A stretch of 64,000 nt of DNA from an uncultured Roseburia sp. Lineage in GTDB: Bacteria > Bacillota > Clostridia > Lachnospirales > Lachnospiraceae. The position numbers were made by a program, and so were the translations under genes. Below the pieces are notes generated by a model. That model did no database searches. It was not told the DNA's origin and saw nothing but the letters and a program-made list of their open reading frames with translations. Where the stretch lies: NCBI GenBank assembly GCA_947649645.1, contig CANSSP010000001.1, positions 205,116 through 269,115 on the forward strand, given 5' to 3'. This document shows, piece by piece, positions 40,137-48,590 of this stretch. Numbering within the stretch: the stretch's first letter is position 1; every line of letters begins with the position of its first letter.

Positions 40137-41393
40137 TCAGACGGTTGTGTTGACGCCGTTGACGGCGGCGTGTTCGTCTTCGTCCATCGGGATAACGAGG
40201 CATTTTTTTCCGTCGATCATCTGAGAGTGAATCTGTCCGACTTTTTCCGGCTTTACTCTTAAAATGACATCGTATGTTTTTACGGTTCCGGCTTCCTCCT
40301 CTGCGTCATCGGAAACGGGAAGCGAGCGGGTGTCGTTCAGCTGCTGTTTTAAATTTTCAACCTGGTGAATGAGATCCAGTTTTTCCCTGCGTCTTCCGCC
40401 TTCCTCCACAAGTTTTGGATCTACGAGCTGTCCGGCTTCCGGCGGTTCTTCGCGAAAAACGTTCTCATAGGTTTTTCCAATGACGGCGGTCTGTTCTTCC
40501 GGGACGCCGCTTTCCGTGAGGATGTCGGTGATGGCGGCGGGGGTGATCACGATGGGTTCCGGCTCTTCTGTTTCTTCTTCGCTGACGGGAATCCTGTCGT
40601 TGAGATTTCCCTGGATATTGATAAAAAGCGCATCGCTTTTGTCGTCATCTTCTCCGATTACCTCTTTTACGATACTCTGAAACGTCAGTTTTTTCTCGGT
40701 AGCCGTCATTTTCGGGTCACAGCCCAGGCCGGATTCCATAAATTCTGCATGCGGAGACTTGGTATCCCTTGTATAAAAGAGGACCGAATGAATGTCGGCA
40801 CTGCGTTCGGTAAATGCAGGAAAAACAAAACCGGTGTCGGGCATGCCGACGACCCAGTCACGGACGCGCGGGCCGATACGGTTTTCATCTTCGCGGTAGC
40901 CCAGGCCCGGCTTTGTGAGAGTGACGGGGCAGATGGCGCAGAGCAGATATTCGTAAACCTCTTCGGATTCGTCGAGATTGTTGTGATCCGTGGTACGCGT
41001 CATGACGTCGTATGCGTCATGGAAAAGCAGTATCAGATAGTTGCCCACATACTGATAGCTGTCGATCACATGATCGAAAAAAGCGTCCATCAGGTCGTCG
41101 TTTTTAAGGGCGCTTTCTTTAAGTCCCATGAGAAATTGTTGTCTTCCGCCGGCAGCTTCCTCGGCCGCGGGAAATTCCAGTTCAAGGAGATTATTGCCAA
41201 TGGCGCCCGAAAAAACTTTTTTGGCGATTTCCAGGTATTTAAAAAGTTCTTCGTCATCCAGATTGAGAAAGGTCTGGCCGAAGGAAGTGACCTTGCGGCG
41301 GTCGGCGTCCACATAGCAGCCGCACAGCCTGGTAAAGGTACAGGCATCTTTTTTCAGCCGCTTTTTTAATTCAAGAATATCCTTTTTGTTCAT
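40137..41393 (-). CDS. DUF4317 domain-containing protein
   Basis: A protein of 418 residues matching the DUF4317 family, which is widespread in Lachnospiraceae and of unknown function. It begins MNKKDILELKKRLKKDACTF, with the recognisable GCYVDADRRKVTSF following. The middle contains NYLILLFHDAYDVMTRTTDH and a GYREDENRIGPRVRDWVVGMP block. The last 130 residues are acidic and helical. It has no membrane segment. The start at 41393 was preferred to one 33 bases upstream because AGGATACTT lies just before it and the family N-terminus begins there. Confidence 0.85.
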   Translation of the reverse strand: MNKKDILELKKRLKKDACTFTRLCGCYVDADRRKVTSFGQTFLNLDDEELFKYLEIAKKVFSGAIGNNLLELEFPAAEEAAGGRQQFLMGLKESALKNDDLMDAFFDHVIDSYQYVGNYLILLFHDAYDVMTRTTDHNNLDESEEVYEYLLCAICPVTLTKPGLGYREDENRIGPRVRDWVVGMPDTGFVFPAFTERSADIHSVLFYTRDTKSPHAEFMESGLGCDPKMTATEKKLTFQSIVKEVIGEDDDKSDALFINIQGNLNDRIPVSEEETEEPEPIVITPAAITDILTESGVPEEQTAVIGKTYENVFREEPPEAGQLVDPKLVEEGGRRREKLDLIHQVENLKQQLNDTRSLPVSDDAEEEAGTVKTYDVILRVKPEKVGQIHSQMIDGKKCLVIPMDEDEHAAVNGVNTTV

Positions 41394-41555
41394 AAGTATC
41401 CTCCATGCCGTTTTTGTCGGGAACAATTCCCGGGATTTGTGGTGCAGATTGCAGCAGCCCGAAAGCGTACCGGAGATATTATAGACGCAAACGAAGCAGT
41501 GTGCAAGCAGTTTTTACGAAAGTCTGTTCTGTATAAAAGATTTTGATAATCTGTC

Positions 41556-41584
41556 TTGTCAGGTGTAAAGTTATGTGCTATAGT
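41556..41584 (+). promoter_or_regulatory. Sigma-A promoter of the nad operon
   Basis: TTGTCA (41556-41561), a 17-base spacer and TATAGT (41579-41584). The niacin-responsive repressor encoded last in the operon would be expected to act here, but I cannot point to a convincing dyad. Confidence 0.6.
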
Positions 41585-41618
41585 GTGAAAAATAAGCTTG
41601 ATGGCCTGGAGGATGATT

Positions 41619-42533
41619 ATGACAAAACAGGAAGAGATTAAACGGCTGAAGCGGGAAAAGGACGCCGTGATTCTTGCGCATTACTACACGCTTCCCGAGG
41701 TGCAGGCTGTCGCAGATTACATAGGCGATTCCTATTATCTCAGCGAGATGGCGGTAAAGCTGCCCCAGAAGACCATTGTATTCTGCGGGGTGTCGTTTAT
41801 GGGGGAGAGCGCGAAGCTTTTAAACCCCGGCAAAACCGTTCTGATGCCGGATGCGTCGGCAGACTGCCCGATGGCGCATATGGTGACAAAGGAGACAGTG
41901 GACGCGGCGCGGGAAAAATATCCCGATCTGGTGGTGGTCTGCTATATCAATTCTACGGCAGAGGTAAAATCGTGGTCGGATGTATGTGTGACCTCGGCAA
42001 ATGCCGTACAGATTGTAAAAAAGCTGCCGGCCCGGCATATTCTGTTTATTCCGGATAAAAATCTGGCCCGCTACGTGGCGTCGCAGGTGCCGGAGAAAGT
42101 GTTTGTCTGCAACGACGGATATTGTCCGGTTCACGAGGAGATGGCGGCGGAAGAGATACGGGATTTAAAGGAACGGCATCCCGGAGCGGAAGTTCTGGCA
42201 CATCCGGAATGCAATGAAAAAGTGCTTGCGCTGGCGGATTATACTGGTTCCACGAGCGGAATCATCGCATACGCGAAGCAGAGTGCGGCGAAGACATTTA
42301 TTATCGGGACGGAATCCGGTGTTTCCTGCGCCCTGAGACAGGCAAGGGAGGATGCGGCATTTTATTTTCCGCAGACGGAGCCGGTCTGTCAGAATATGAA
42401 AAAGGTAACGCTGGACGGTGTGCTGGATGTTCTGAAAAACGGAAAAAATGAAGTGCGGCCGATAGAAGGACATTTATCGGAAACGGCCGGGGAGTCTCTG
42501 CGAAAAATGCTTGTGCTTGCAGGGCAGAAATGA
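41619..42533 (+). CDS. nadA: Quinolinate synthase A
   Basis: Condenses iminoaspartate with dihydroxyacetone phosphate to quinolinate, using an oxygen-sensitive 4Fe-4S cluster. The protein has 304 residues, the short form. It begins with the substrate-binding ILAHYYTLPEVQ, and the three cluster cysteines fit FCGVSFMGE, CNDGYCPVHE/HPECNEKV and GVSCALRQ. ATG 41619 follows GGAGG; earlier in-frame ATGs lie before that box. It is the first gene of nadA-nadB-nadC-niaR. Confidence 0.97.
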   Translation: MTKQEEIKRLKREKDAVILAHYYTLPEVQAVADYIGDSYYLSEMAVKLPQKTIVFCGVSFMGESAKLLNPGKTVLMPDASADCPMAHMVTKETVDAAREKYPDLVVVCYINSTAEVKSWSDVCVTSANAVQIVKKLPARHILFIPDKNLARYVASQVPEKVFVCNDGYCPVHEEMAAEEIRDLKERHPGAEVLAHPECNEKVLALADYTGSTSGIIAYAKQSAAKTFIIGTESGVSCALRQAREDAAFYFPQTEPVCQNMKKVTLDGVLDVLKNGKNEVRPIEGHLSETAGESLRKMLVLAGQK

Positions 42534-42542
42534 GGAATTTTA

Positions 42543-43730
42543 ATGAAAGAGTTATATTATGATGTGGCGGTTGCCGGGTGCGGTGTCTCCGGATTATACA
42601 CCGCGCTGCATCTCTCCGGAGATAAAAGAGTGCTGATGCTCTCGAAGGGTGAGCTGGAATGCTGTGATTCCATGCTGGCACAGGGAGGAATCTCGGTCCT
42701 CTATGACGAAGAGGATTATGATGCCTATTTTGAGGATACCATGCGGGCGGGACACTATGAAAACCGCAGGGAGAGCGTTGCTCTTATGATACGTGCGAGC
42801 CGTGGGATCATCGATCATCTCATGGATCTGGGCGTCCGTTTTGAAAAGAATCCGGACGGCACCCTGGCCTATACAAGGGAGGGGGCACATTCCAGGCCGC
42901 GCATCTGTTTTCATAAGGATATCACAGGAAGAGAGATTACGACGACGCTCCTTAACGCGGTGAGGAAATGTCCGAATGTCACCATCATGGAGCATACGGA
43001 GATGACGGATCTTCTGACTTCGGCCGGGGCCTGTACGGGTATCACGGCGAAGACTTCCGACGGGGAGACGCTTCGCATCCACGCCGCGGACACGGTGCTG
43101 GCGACCGGAGGGATCGGCGGGCTTTATGAGCGCTCCACAAACTATCCTCTGCTCACCGGGGATGCCTGCCGGATCGCACAAAAACATGGCGTACTTTTAG
43201 AGCACATGGATTATGTGCAGATTCATCCGACCTGCCTTTACAGCAGAAAGCCGGGAAGGAGTTTTCTGATCTCCGAGTCGGCGAGAGGGGAGGGTGCAGT
43301 TCTGATCAATCACCGTGGAGAACGCTTTGTAAACGAGCTGCTTCCGCGGGATGTTGTGACAAAAGCCATCCATGATGAGATGGAGCTGGAAGGCTGCGAC
43401 CACGAGTTTTTGTCTTTTGAGGCAGTTCCGGGAGAAGTCATTGCGGGCCATTTTCCGCACATTCAGAAGCGCTGTCTGGAGGAAGGATACGATATTTTAA
43501 AAGAGCCTGTCCCGATCGTTCCGGCCCAGCATTACTTTATGGGAGGCATCCATGTCGACGGTGATTCGCGCACGACGATGCCGCATCTTTTCGCAGTGGG
43601 AGAGACGAGCTGCAACGGTGTACACGGGAAGAACCGTCTTGCGAGCAACAGCCTGCTTGAGAGCCTGGTCTTTGCAAAGCGCGCTGCCGCACAGATACAG
43701 GCCGGAGGGATGTTGAGAAAAATATCATAA
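42543..43730 (+). CDS. nadB: L-aspartate oxidase, short form
   Basis: A flavoprotein that oxidises L-aspartate to iminoaspartate for quinolinate synthase (with fumarate as acceptor under anaerobic conditions). The protein has 395 residues. The FAD motif VAGCGVSGLYTALHLS lies near the N-terminus. SMLAQGGISV, IHPTCLYS, RGEGAVLINHRGERFVNEL and the closing GVHGKNRLASNSLLESL are all present. The C-terminal three-helix domain of longer NadB proteins (about 530 residues in E. coli) is absent, so this is the compact form. It lies 9 bases after nadA. Confidence 0.95.
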   Translation: MKELYYDVAVAGCGVSGLYTALHLSGDKRVLMLSKGELECCDSMLAQGGISVLYDEEDYDAYFEDTMRAGHYENRRESVALMIRASRGIIDHLMDLGVRFEKNPDGTLAYTREGAHSRPRICFHKDITGREITTTLLNAVRKCPNVTIMEHTEMTDLLTSAGACTGITAKTSDGETLRIHAADTVLATGGIGGLYERSTNYPLLTGDACRIAQKHGVLLEHMDYVQIHPTCLYSRKPGRSFLISESARGEGAVLINHRGERFVNELLPRDVVTKAIHDEMELEGCDHEFLSFEAVPGEVIAGHFPHIQKRCLEEGYDILKEPVPIVPAQHYFMGGIHVDGDSRTTMPHLFAVGETSCNGVHGKNRLASNSLLESLVFAKRAAAQIQAGGMLRKIS

Positions 43731-43742
43731 AAGGAGGAGATC

Positions 43743-44594
43743 ATGAATCCGATCACGATGCGGCTTGCCGCTGACAAATATATAAGAATGGCCCTGGAGG
43801 AGGATATCAACAGTGAGGATGTGTCCACGAATGCAGTCATGCCAGGTTACAAAAAGGGCGAAGTGCAGCTGATCTGCAAGGAGGACGGCGTCATTGCAGG
43901 CCTGCCTGTTTTTGAAAGGGTATTTACCATACTCGATCCCGGGACGGAAGTGGAGTTTAAAGTCGGGGACGGTGATTTTGTAAAGAAAGGCCAGATCCTT
44001 GCGGTTGTGAGAGGGGACGTCAGAGTACTTTTGTCGGGGGAGAGGACCGCGCTCAATTATCTGCAGCGCCTTTCCGGAATTGCGACGTACACGCGTGGCG
44101 TGGTAAATCTTCTGGCTGGGACAAAGACGCAGCTTCTGGATACCAGAAAGACGACGCCGTGTATGCGTATCTTTGAAAAATACGCGGTCCGGGTCGGCGG
44201 AGGGGGCAATCACAGATACAACCTCTCCGACGGCGTTTTGTTAAAGGATAATCACATCGACGCGGCGGGCGGCGTGAGAGCGGCCGTGGAGGCGGCGAGG
44301 CGTTATGCGCCGTTTGTGCGGAAAATCGAAGTCGAGACAGAGAATCTTGCGATGGTGAAGGAGGCCGTGGAGGCGGGGGCGGATATCATTATGCTCGACA
44401 ATATGACGCCGGAGGAGATGGGCGAAGCCATCCGTCTGATCGGCGGCAGGGCGAAGACAGAGTGTTCCGGAAATATCACAAAAGAGAATATCAGAACCAT
44501 TACGCAGCTTGGCATTGATTTTGTGTCGAGCGGCGCGCTGACGCATTCCGCGCCGATTCTCGATATCAGCCTGAAACATTTAAATATACTATAG
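43743..44594 (+). CDS. nadC: Nicotinate-nucleotide diphosphorylase (carboxylating)
   Basis: Quinolinate phosphoribosyltransferase, which turns quinolinate and PRPP into nicotinate mononucleotide. The protein has 283 residues, the normal size. ALEEDINSEDVST is near the start. The active-site blocks GERTALNYLQRLSGIAT, DTRKTTPCMR, VRVGGGGNHRYNLSDGVLLKDNH and the glycine/Asp loop IMLDNM are intact. AAGGAGGA precedes the ATG, 12 bases after nadB. Confidence 0.97.
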   Translation: MNPITMRLAADKYIRMALEEDINSEDVSTNAVMPGYKKGEVQLICKEDGVIAGLPVFERVFTILDPGTEVEFKVGDGDFVKKGQILAVVRGDVRVLLSGERTALNYLQRLSGIATYTRGVVNLLAGTKTQLLDTRKTTPCMRIFEKYAVRVGGGGNHRYNLSDGVLLKDNHIDAAGGVRAAVEAARRYAPFVRKIEVETENLAMVKEAVEAGADIIMLDNMTPEEMGEAIRLIGGRAKTECSGNITKENIRTITQLGIDFVSSGALTHSAPILDISLKHLNIL

Positions 44595-44608
44595 AAAGGA
44601 CTGGTGTT

Positions 44609-45178
44609 ATGGAAAATGGAATGGCCGCGTCTGCACGCAGAAAAAAGCTGCTATCGCTGCTCGGCGAAGCAGATCTGCCGCTGTCCGGTGCAAAGCTCGG
44701 GAGCAGGACCGGGGTGAGCCGTCAGATCGTGGTGCAGGATATTGCGCTGCTGCGCGCGGAGGGTTATCCGATTGTCTCTACCGCGCGAGGATATCTTCTG
44801 GAACAGAGCCGGCAGGCCGTCCGTGTTTTTAAGGTCTGTCATACTGACGCGCAGGCGGAAGATGAGCTGACGACGATTACGGATTCCGGCGGTCATGTTC
44901 TCGACGTTATGGTAAACCATCGGATTTACGGAAAGGTGACGGCGCCGCTGGATATCAAAAACCGCAGGGATATCAGACGGTTTCTGGATGATCTGCAAAG
45001 TGGCAGGTCGACCCTTCTTCTGAATGTCACCTCCGGTTATCATTTTCACACTGTCTCTGCGGAGCGGGAAGAACTGCTGGACGAGATTGAGGAGGCACTG
45101 CGCGGGAAACAGTATCTGGCAGAGCTTCTCCCCTACGAGATTGAAAAATGTCAGACACATTGTCTTATTTCCGAATAA
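44609..45178 (+). CDS. niaR: Niacin-responsive transcriptional repressor NiaR
   Basis: A repressor of NAD synthesis genes that binds nicotinate, 189 residues. The N-terminal helix-turn-helix of HTH_11 type has GAKLGSRTGVSRQIVVQDIALLRAEGYPI. The C-terminal 3H domain carries its conserved histidines in GGHVLDVMVNHRIYG, in TSGYHFHT and near the C-terminus. It is the last gene of the nad operon, so it probably represses its own operon when niacin is plentiful. A terminator hairpin overlaps its stop codon. Confidence 0.93.
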   Translation: MENGMAASARRKKLLSLLGEADLPLSGAKLGSRTGVSRQIVVQDIALLRAEGYPIVSTARGYLLEQSRQAVRVFKVCHTDAQAEDELTTITDSGGHVLDVMVNHRIYGKVTAPLDIKNRRDIRRFLDDLQSGRSTLLLNVTSGYHFHTVSAEREELLDEIEEALRGKQYLAELLPYEIEKCQTHCLISE

Positions 45179-45205
45179 GATGCCGTTCTGTGGCATCTTA
45201 TTTTT
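45174..45205. terminator. Bidirectional terminator, nad operon / XRE gene
   Basis: AATAAGATGCC (45174-45184) / GGCATCTTATT (45192-45202) with a 7-base loop and T-run. It includes the niaR stop codon. Confidence 0.9.
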
Positions 45206-45479
45206 GTGAGCGGAAATAGTCGACAAGCTGATAGACGAGTATGATTTCTCTTTCGGTGAGAGAGGAGACATCGATCATATTGTGGTCGGGCAGTCCGAGC
45301 AGATAGTCCGTGGATACTTTAAAGAGCTGTGCCAGTTCCATCAGATATGCGGTGGACGGTACGGAAATCCCCATCTCCCACGCATTGACGCTGCTCCTGG
45401 TGATATTCAGCTTTCGCGCGAGTTCCGCCTGCGTCAGACGGCTGGCCTCACGGAGCTGTTTTATTCTATCGGCAATCAT
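45198..45479 (-). CDS. Small XRE-family transcriptional regulator
   Basis: A protein of 93 residues. A Cro/CI-type helix-turn-helix fills the first 60 residues (IKQLREASRLTQAELARKLN, then ITRSSVNAWEMGISVPS). The last 30 residues (LTEREIILVYQLVDYFRSQ) probably form a dimer helix. AAAGGAGA precedes the ATG. It is divergent from the membrane protein gene at 45642, and two identical 10-bp repeats spaced by 20 bp lie between them, a plausible operator. Confidence 0.93.
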   Translation of the reverse strand: MIADRIKQLREASRLTQAELARKLNITRSSVNAWEMGISVPSTAYLMELAQLFKVSTDYLLGLPDHNMIDVSSLTEREIILVYQLVDYFRSQK

Positions 45480-45525
45480 AACATCTCCTTTTTACTTTTT
45501 GCACTTTTTTGTATCGTAAAATATT

Positions 45526-45555
45526 CAAAAAGATATTTCATTATCAAAAAGATAA
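45526..45555. repeat. Two direct repeats CAAAAAGATA, 20-bp period
   Basis: Identical 10-mers at 45526-45535 and 45546-45555, exactly two helical turns apart, lie just upstream of a sigma-A -35 box and between the XRE gene and the gene it faces. Probable regulator binding sites. Confidence 0.55.
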
Positions 45556-45562
45556 ATTAAAT

Positions 45563-45591
45563 TGACACCTGAAAATCATGGTAGTAAAATT
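45563..45591 (+). promoter_or_regulatory. Sigma-A promoter of the 45.6-kb membrane protein gene
   Basis: A perfect TTGACA (45563-45568), a 17-base spacer and TAAAAT (45586-45591). The repeats at 45526-45555 end 7 bases before the -35 box. Confidence 0.75.
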
Positions 45592-45641
45592 AGTAATGCA
45601 CACAAAAGAAAAAAGAATGCATCTATGGGAGAATGACACAA

Positions 45642-46277
45642 ATGAAGAAGAAGGCAGTCCGCATTTCACAGGAAAAGTGCATCGTAATTTTTCTGATCCT
45701 GTTTTCAGGCAGTTTTCTGCTCCTTTCTGTCCTCGGAGGGACCTGGGAGAGAATTGCGGATGTCTGTTCCAAAAACATCATTACACTTGTAAAAGAAAAT
45801 GGAGATGGCACAGGTCAGTACAGAATTAACCTGGAGGAGGGGAGCTGTACTTTTAATATAACGCTGTTTTCGGGAGAAAAGAAAGGGAGGCTGCGCGTCA
45901 CGGAGGGCGGCGGATATTATTATGAGATTCCGGGGACAAGGGCGCGGCTGGTGGTGGAACTGCGTGTCTGCCGGGGGACTGCCGAGTTTGGGCAGTGCCT
46001 GGAGAGGGACGCCTCTTATTATAGAAGGAATGCGGCGGAGTATGCATCTGGGTATCGGTACGCGGAGGAGGGCTGGATGACAAGGACGGAATCGTTTGTG
46101 TGTCATCGTTTCCGGATGCAGAGAGAAGACGGAGGGAAAGAAACGGAATCTGCCGCATGCGCCGTCGTCTATTGCAGAGCAAAACTGGCGGAATACCGGT
46201 TTGTGCTGGAGGCGGTTTCCAGGGAAGAGGCGGATCTTTTTGGCGGGTCTTTTGTATATACGCCGCGCAGTGATTGA
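45642..46277 (+). CDS. Membrane-anchored hypothetical protein
   Basis: An unrecognised protein of 211 residues. A basic N-terminus and one hydrophobic segment (CIVIFLILFSGSFLLLSVLGG, about residues 13-33) suggest a signal anchor with the rest outside the cell. The remaining 170 residues are beta-rich and contain many Arg, Glu and Tyr residues (EGGGYYYEIPGTRARLVVELRV). ATG 45642 sits 8 bases after GGGAGAA; the ATG nine bases earlier overlaps that box. It has its own promoter and probably an XRE-bound operator. No domain could be assigned. Confidence 0.7.
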   Translation: MKKKAVRISQEKCIVIFLILFSGSFLLLSVLGGTWERIADVCSKNIITLVKENGDGTGQYRINLEEGSCTFNITLFSGEKKGRLRVTEGGGYYYEIPGTRARLVVELRVCRGTAEFGQCLERDASYYRRNAAEYASGYRYAEEGWMTRTESFVCHRFRMQREDGGKETESAACAVVYCRAKLAEYRFVLEAVSREEADLFGGSFVYTPRSD

Positions 46278-46302
46278 CATGTCTGGTATTTTCTAGTAAA
46301 GT
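46274..46302 (+). promoter_or_regulatory. Sigma-A promoter of the GT2 gene
   Basis: TTGACA (46274-46279, overlapping the previous stop codon), a 17-base spacer and TAAAGT (46297-46302). Confidence 0.7.
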
Positions 46303-46347
46303 GGATAGAGTCAAACATGTTGTGAGCAAGGGGAAAGGAACAACAGA

Positions 46348-47292
46348 ATGCTGATATCGCTAATTGTGCCGTGCTACAATGAACAGGAAGCACTGCCTAT
46401 TTTTTACAGAGAGGTAAAGAAAGTACTTGCAGGTATGGATATTTCGTCCGAGATCCTATTTGTCAACGACGGTTCGGGCGATGAGACGCTTCGCATCCTG
46501 AAAGAAATCGCAGCGGGAGACGAGACGGTAACTTATATTTCATTTTCACGGAATTTTGGGAAAGAAGCGGCGATGTATGCCGGATTCTGTAATGCAGGGG
46601 GAGATTATATCGCCGTGATGGATGCGGATATGCAGGATCCGCCGTCGCTTCTGCCCGAGATGCTTTCAATATTACAGGGCGGCGGATACGACAGCGTGGC
46701 CACAAGGAGGTCGACGCGCAAGGGAGAGCCGAAGATCCGGAGCTGGTTTGCGCGCAGGTTTTACCAGATTATCAATCGGATTTCCGACGCCGATATCGTG
46801 GACGGGGCGAGGGACTTCAGGCTGATGAAGAAAAGTATGGTCGACGCGATTGTTAAGATGGGGGAGTACAACCGTTTTTCCAAGGGAATTTTCGGCTGGA
46901 TCGGGTTTCAGACATACTGGCTGCCCTACGAAAATGTCAGCCGCGTGGCAGGAGAGACAAAGTGGAATTTCTGGAAGCTTCTGAAATATGCAATCGACGG
47001 GGTGATCAATTTCTCACAGGTGCCGCTTTCCGTGGCTTCATGGTTTGGTATGTTCATGACGTTTGTCTCGTTTGTGGCTATCGCGCTGATTGTGGTGCGC
47101 AAGCTTTTATTCGGGGATCCGGTGGACGGATGGGCGTCGACGATCTGTGTGATCACGCTGATTGGAGGTATCCAGCTTTTCTGTATGGGAATTATGGGAC
47201 AGTATATCGCCAAGACTTATATGGAAGTAAAACAGAGGCCGCATTATATCGTCTCCGAGAGTAACCGTCGGGAACTGGAGAAGGTGAAATGA
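46348..47292 (+). CDS. Family 2 glycosyltransferase (GtrB/DPM1 type), membrane
   Basis: A polyprenyl-phosphate sugar transferase-like protein, 314 residues. The GT-A fold has SLIVPCYNEQEALPIFY at the start, the nucleotide site FVNDGSGDETL, the metal motif VMDADMQDPP (DxD, about residues 92-98) and the QxxRW-like GARDFRLMKK. Two hydrophobic helices at about residues 230-255 and 265-290 anchor it. Members such as GtrB, ArnC and YkoT load a sugar on undecaprenyl phosphate for transfer outside the cell. There is no flippase or acceptor gene nearby, so the sugar's fate is unknown. Confidence 0.93.
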   Translation: MLISLIVPCYNEQEALPIFYREVKKVLAGMDISSEILFVNDGSGDETLRILKEIAAGDETVTYISFSRNFGKEAAMYAGFCNAGGDYIAVMDADMQDPPSLLPEMLSILQGGGYDSVATRRSTRKGEPKIRSWFARRFYQIINRISDADIVDGARDFRLMKKSMVDAIVKMGEYNRFSKGIFGWIGFQTYWLPYENVSRVAGETKWNFWKLLKYAIDGVINFSQVPLSVASWFGMFMTFVSFVAIALIVVRKLLFGDPVDGWASTICVITLIGGIQLFCMGIMGQYIAKTYMEVKQRPHYIVSESNRRELEKVK

Positions 47293-47307
47293 CAGGCATC
47301 GGGACAC

Positions 47308-47336
47308 TTGACTTCCCTGTCAAATGGATTTATAAT
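47308..47336 (+). promoter_or_regulatory. Sigma-A promoter of the yicC-remA-rpoZ cluster
   Basis: TTGACT (47308-47313), a 17-base spacer and a perfect TATAAT (47331-47336), about 40 bases before yicC. Confidence 0.75.
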
Positions 47337-47378
47337 ATTTTTTGTTTAGCGCCCAGAATATAGTAATTGAGGAGAGCC

Positions 47379-48257
47379 ATGATTAAGAGCATGACAGGTT
47401 TCGGCCGGTGTGAGGCCGTGTGCAGAAACCGCAGGATTACAGTTGAGATAAAATCAGTCAATCACCGCTATCTTGATATCAATATCCGGATGCCAAAGAA
47501 TCTGAATCTTTTTGAAGGAGCGGTCCGGAGCCTGTTAAAAGAATATGTGGAGCGGGGAAAGACAGACGTCTTTATTATGTGTGAGGACGATACCGGGGAA
47601 AACATTTCATTGAAATATAACGAAGCGCTCGCCGCGCAGTATCTGATGCATGCCCGCTCGATGGCGGAGCAGTTTGGCATTGAGAACGATCTGCGTGTCA
47701 GTGCGCTCTCCCGCTTTCCGGAGGTTTTTACAATGGAGGAAGAGCGGCCGGATGAGGAAGAGCTGTGGGCGGAGCTTGAGAAGGCGGTCCGGGGGGCCGC
47801 AGAGCAGTTTGTGGAAAACCGCGCCGCAGAGGGAGAGCGCCTTATGGCGGATCTTCTGGATAAACTTGACGGCATGGTTTCCTGTGTGGACTTTATCGAA
47901 GAACGCTATCCGGAGATTCTGGCGGAATACCGGATGCGTCTGACGGAGAAAGTAAAGGAGCTTTTCGCGGACAGACAGATGGACGAGGCGCGGATTGCAG
48001 CGGAGGTCACGCTGTTTGCGGATAAGATCTGCGTGGATGAGGAGACCGTGCGTCTTAAGAGTCACATCAGAGGGATGAAAGAGGCGCTTCGGACGGGAGG
48101 CGGCATCGGCAGAAAGCTGGATTTTATTGCGCAGGAGATGAACCGGGAGGCAAACACCATCCTGTCGAAGACGAATGACCTGAAGGTTTCCGGGGTCGGG
48201 ATCGATTTAAAGACCGATATCGAAAAGGTGCGGGAGCAGATACAGAATATTGAGTAA
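47379..48257 (+). CDS. yicC: YicC/YloC family endoribonuclease
   Basis: A protein of 292 residues, the normal size. It begins MIKSMTGFGRCE and continues VEIKSVNHRYLDINIRMP, the diagnostic YicC N-domain. The C-terminal DUF1732 region is present (GRKLDFIAQEMNREANTILSKTND). Members are reported to cleave RNA, for instance in sRNA turnover. ATG 47379 is preceded by GAGGAGA; a start four codons earlier lies on that box. In Firmicutes it usually heads a cluster with remA, gmk and rpoZ, as here except for gmk. Confidence 0.95.
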   Translation: MIKSMTGFGRCEAVCRNRRITVEIKSVNHRYLDINIRMPKNLNLFEGAVRSLLKEYVERGKTDVFIMCEDDTGENISLKYNEALAAQYLMHARSMAEQFGIENDLRVSALSRFPEVFTMEEERPDEEELWAELEKAVRGAAEQFVENRAAEGERLMADLLDKLDGMVSCVDFIEERYPEILAEYRMRLTEKVKELFADRQMDEARIAAEVTLFADKICVDEETVRLKSHIRGMKEALRTGGGIGRKLDFIAQEMNREANTILSKTNDLKVSGVGIDLKTDIEKVREQIQNIE

Positions 48258-48277
48258 CGGTGTGGGAAGAAGGGAAT

Positions 48278-48547
48278 ATGGCAAGATTAATGAATATCGG
48301 ATTTGGGAATATGGTCAACACCGATAAAATTATCAGTATTATCTCTTCCGATTCAGCGCCTGCAAAGCGGATCATCCAGAGAGGGAAGGAACAGGAGACA
48401 CTGATCGACGCAACGCAGGGGAGAAGGACGAAAAGCGTGGTTTTTACGGAGAACAATAAGATCATCCTGTCCGCACTGCAGCCGGAAACACTTGCGCTCC
48501 GGTTTAACGGTAATGCCGCTGAAGTCTGTGACGATACGAGAGAATAG
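48278..48547 (+). CDS. remA: RemA-like regulator (DUF370)
   Basis: A DNA-binding regulator of 89 residues. RemA in Bacillus activates matrix genes and forms a ring that wraps DNA. The chain begins MARLMNIGFGNMVN and contains ISSDSAPAKRIIQ and DATQGRRTKSVV with the basic DNA-contact residues. It follows yicC by 20 bases, in the order known from Firmicutes. The usual next gene, gmk, is missing: rpoZ starts only 43 bases downstream. Confidence 0.93.
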   Translation: MARLMNIGFGNMVNTDKIISIISSDSAPAKRIIQRGKEQETLIDATQGRRTKSVVFTENNKIILSALQPETLALRFNGNAAEVCDDTRE

Positions 48548-48590
48548 AGAAAGTATGCAGAGCTGGAAATGAAATCAAAAGGAGACGAAC

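Noticed and set aside
40365..41369. Plus-strand open frame of 334 codons
   Set aside because: Antisense to the DUF4317 gene, which has recognisable family blocks and a ribosome site. The plus-strand frame has neither.
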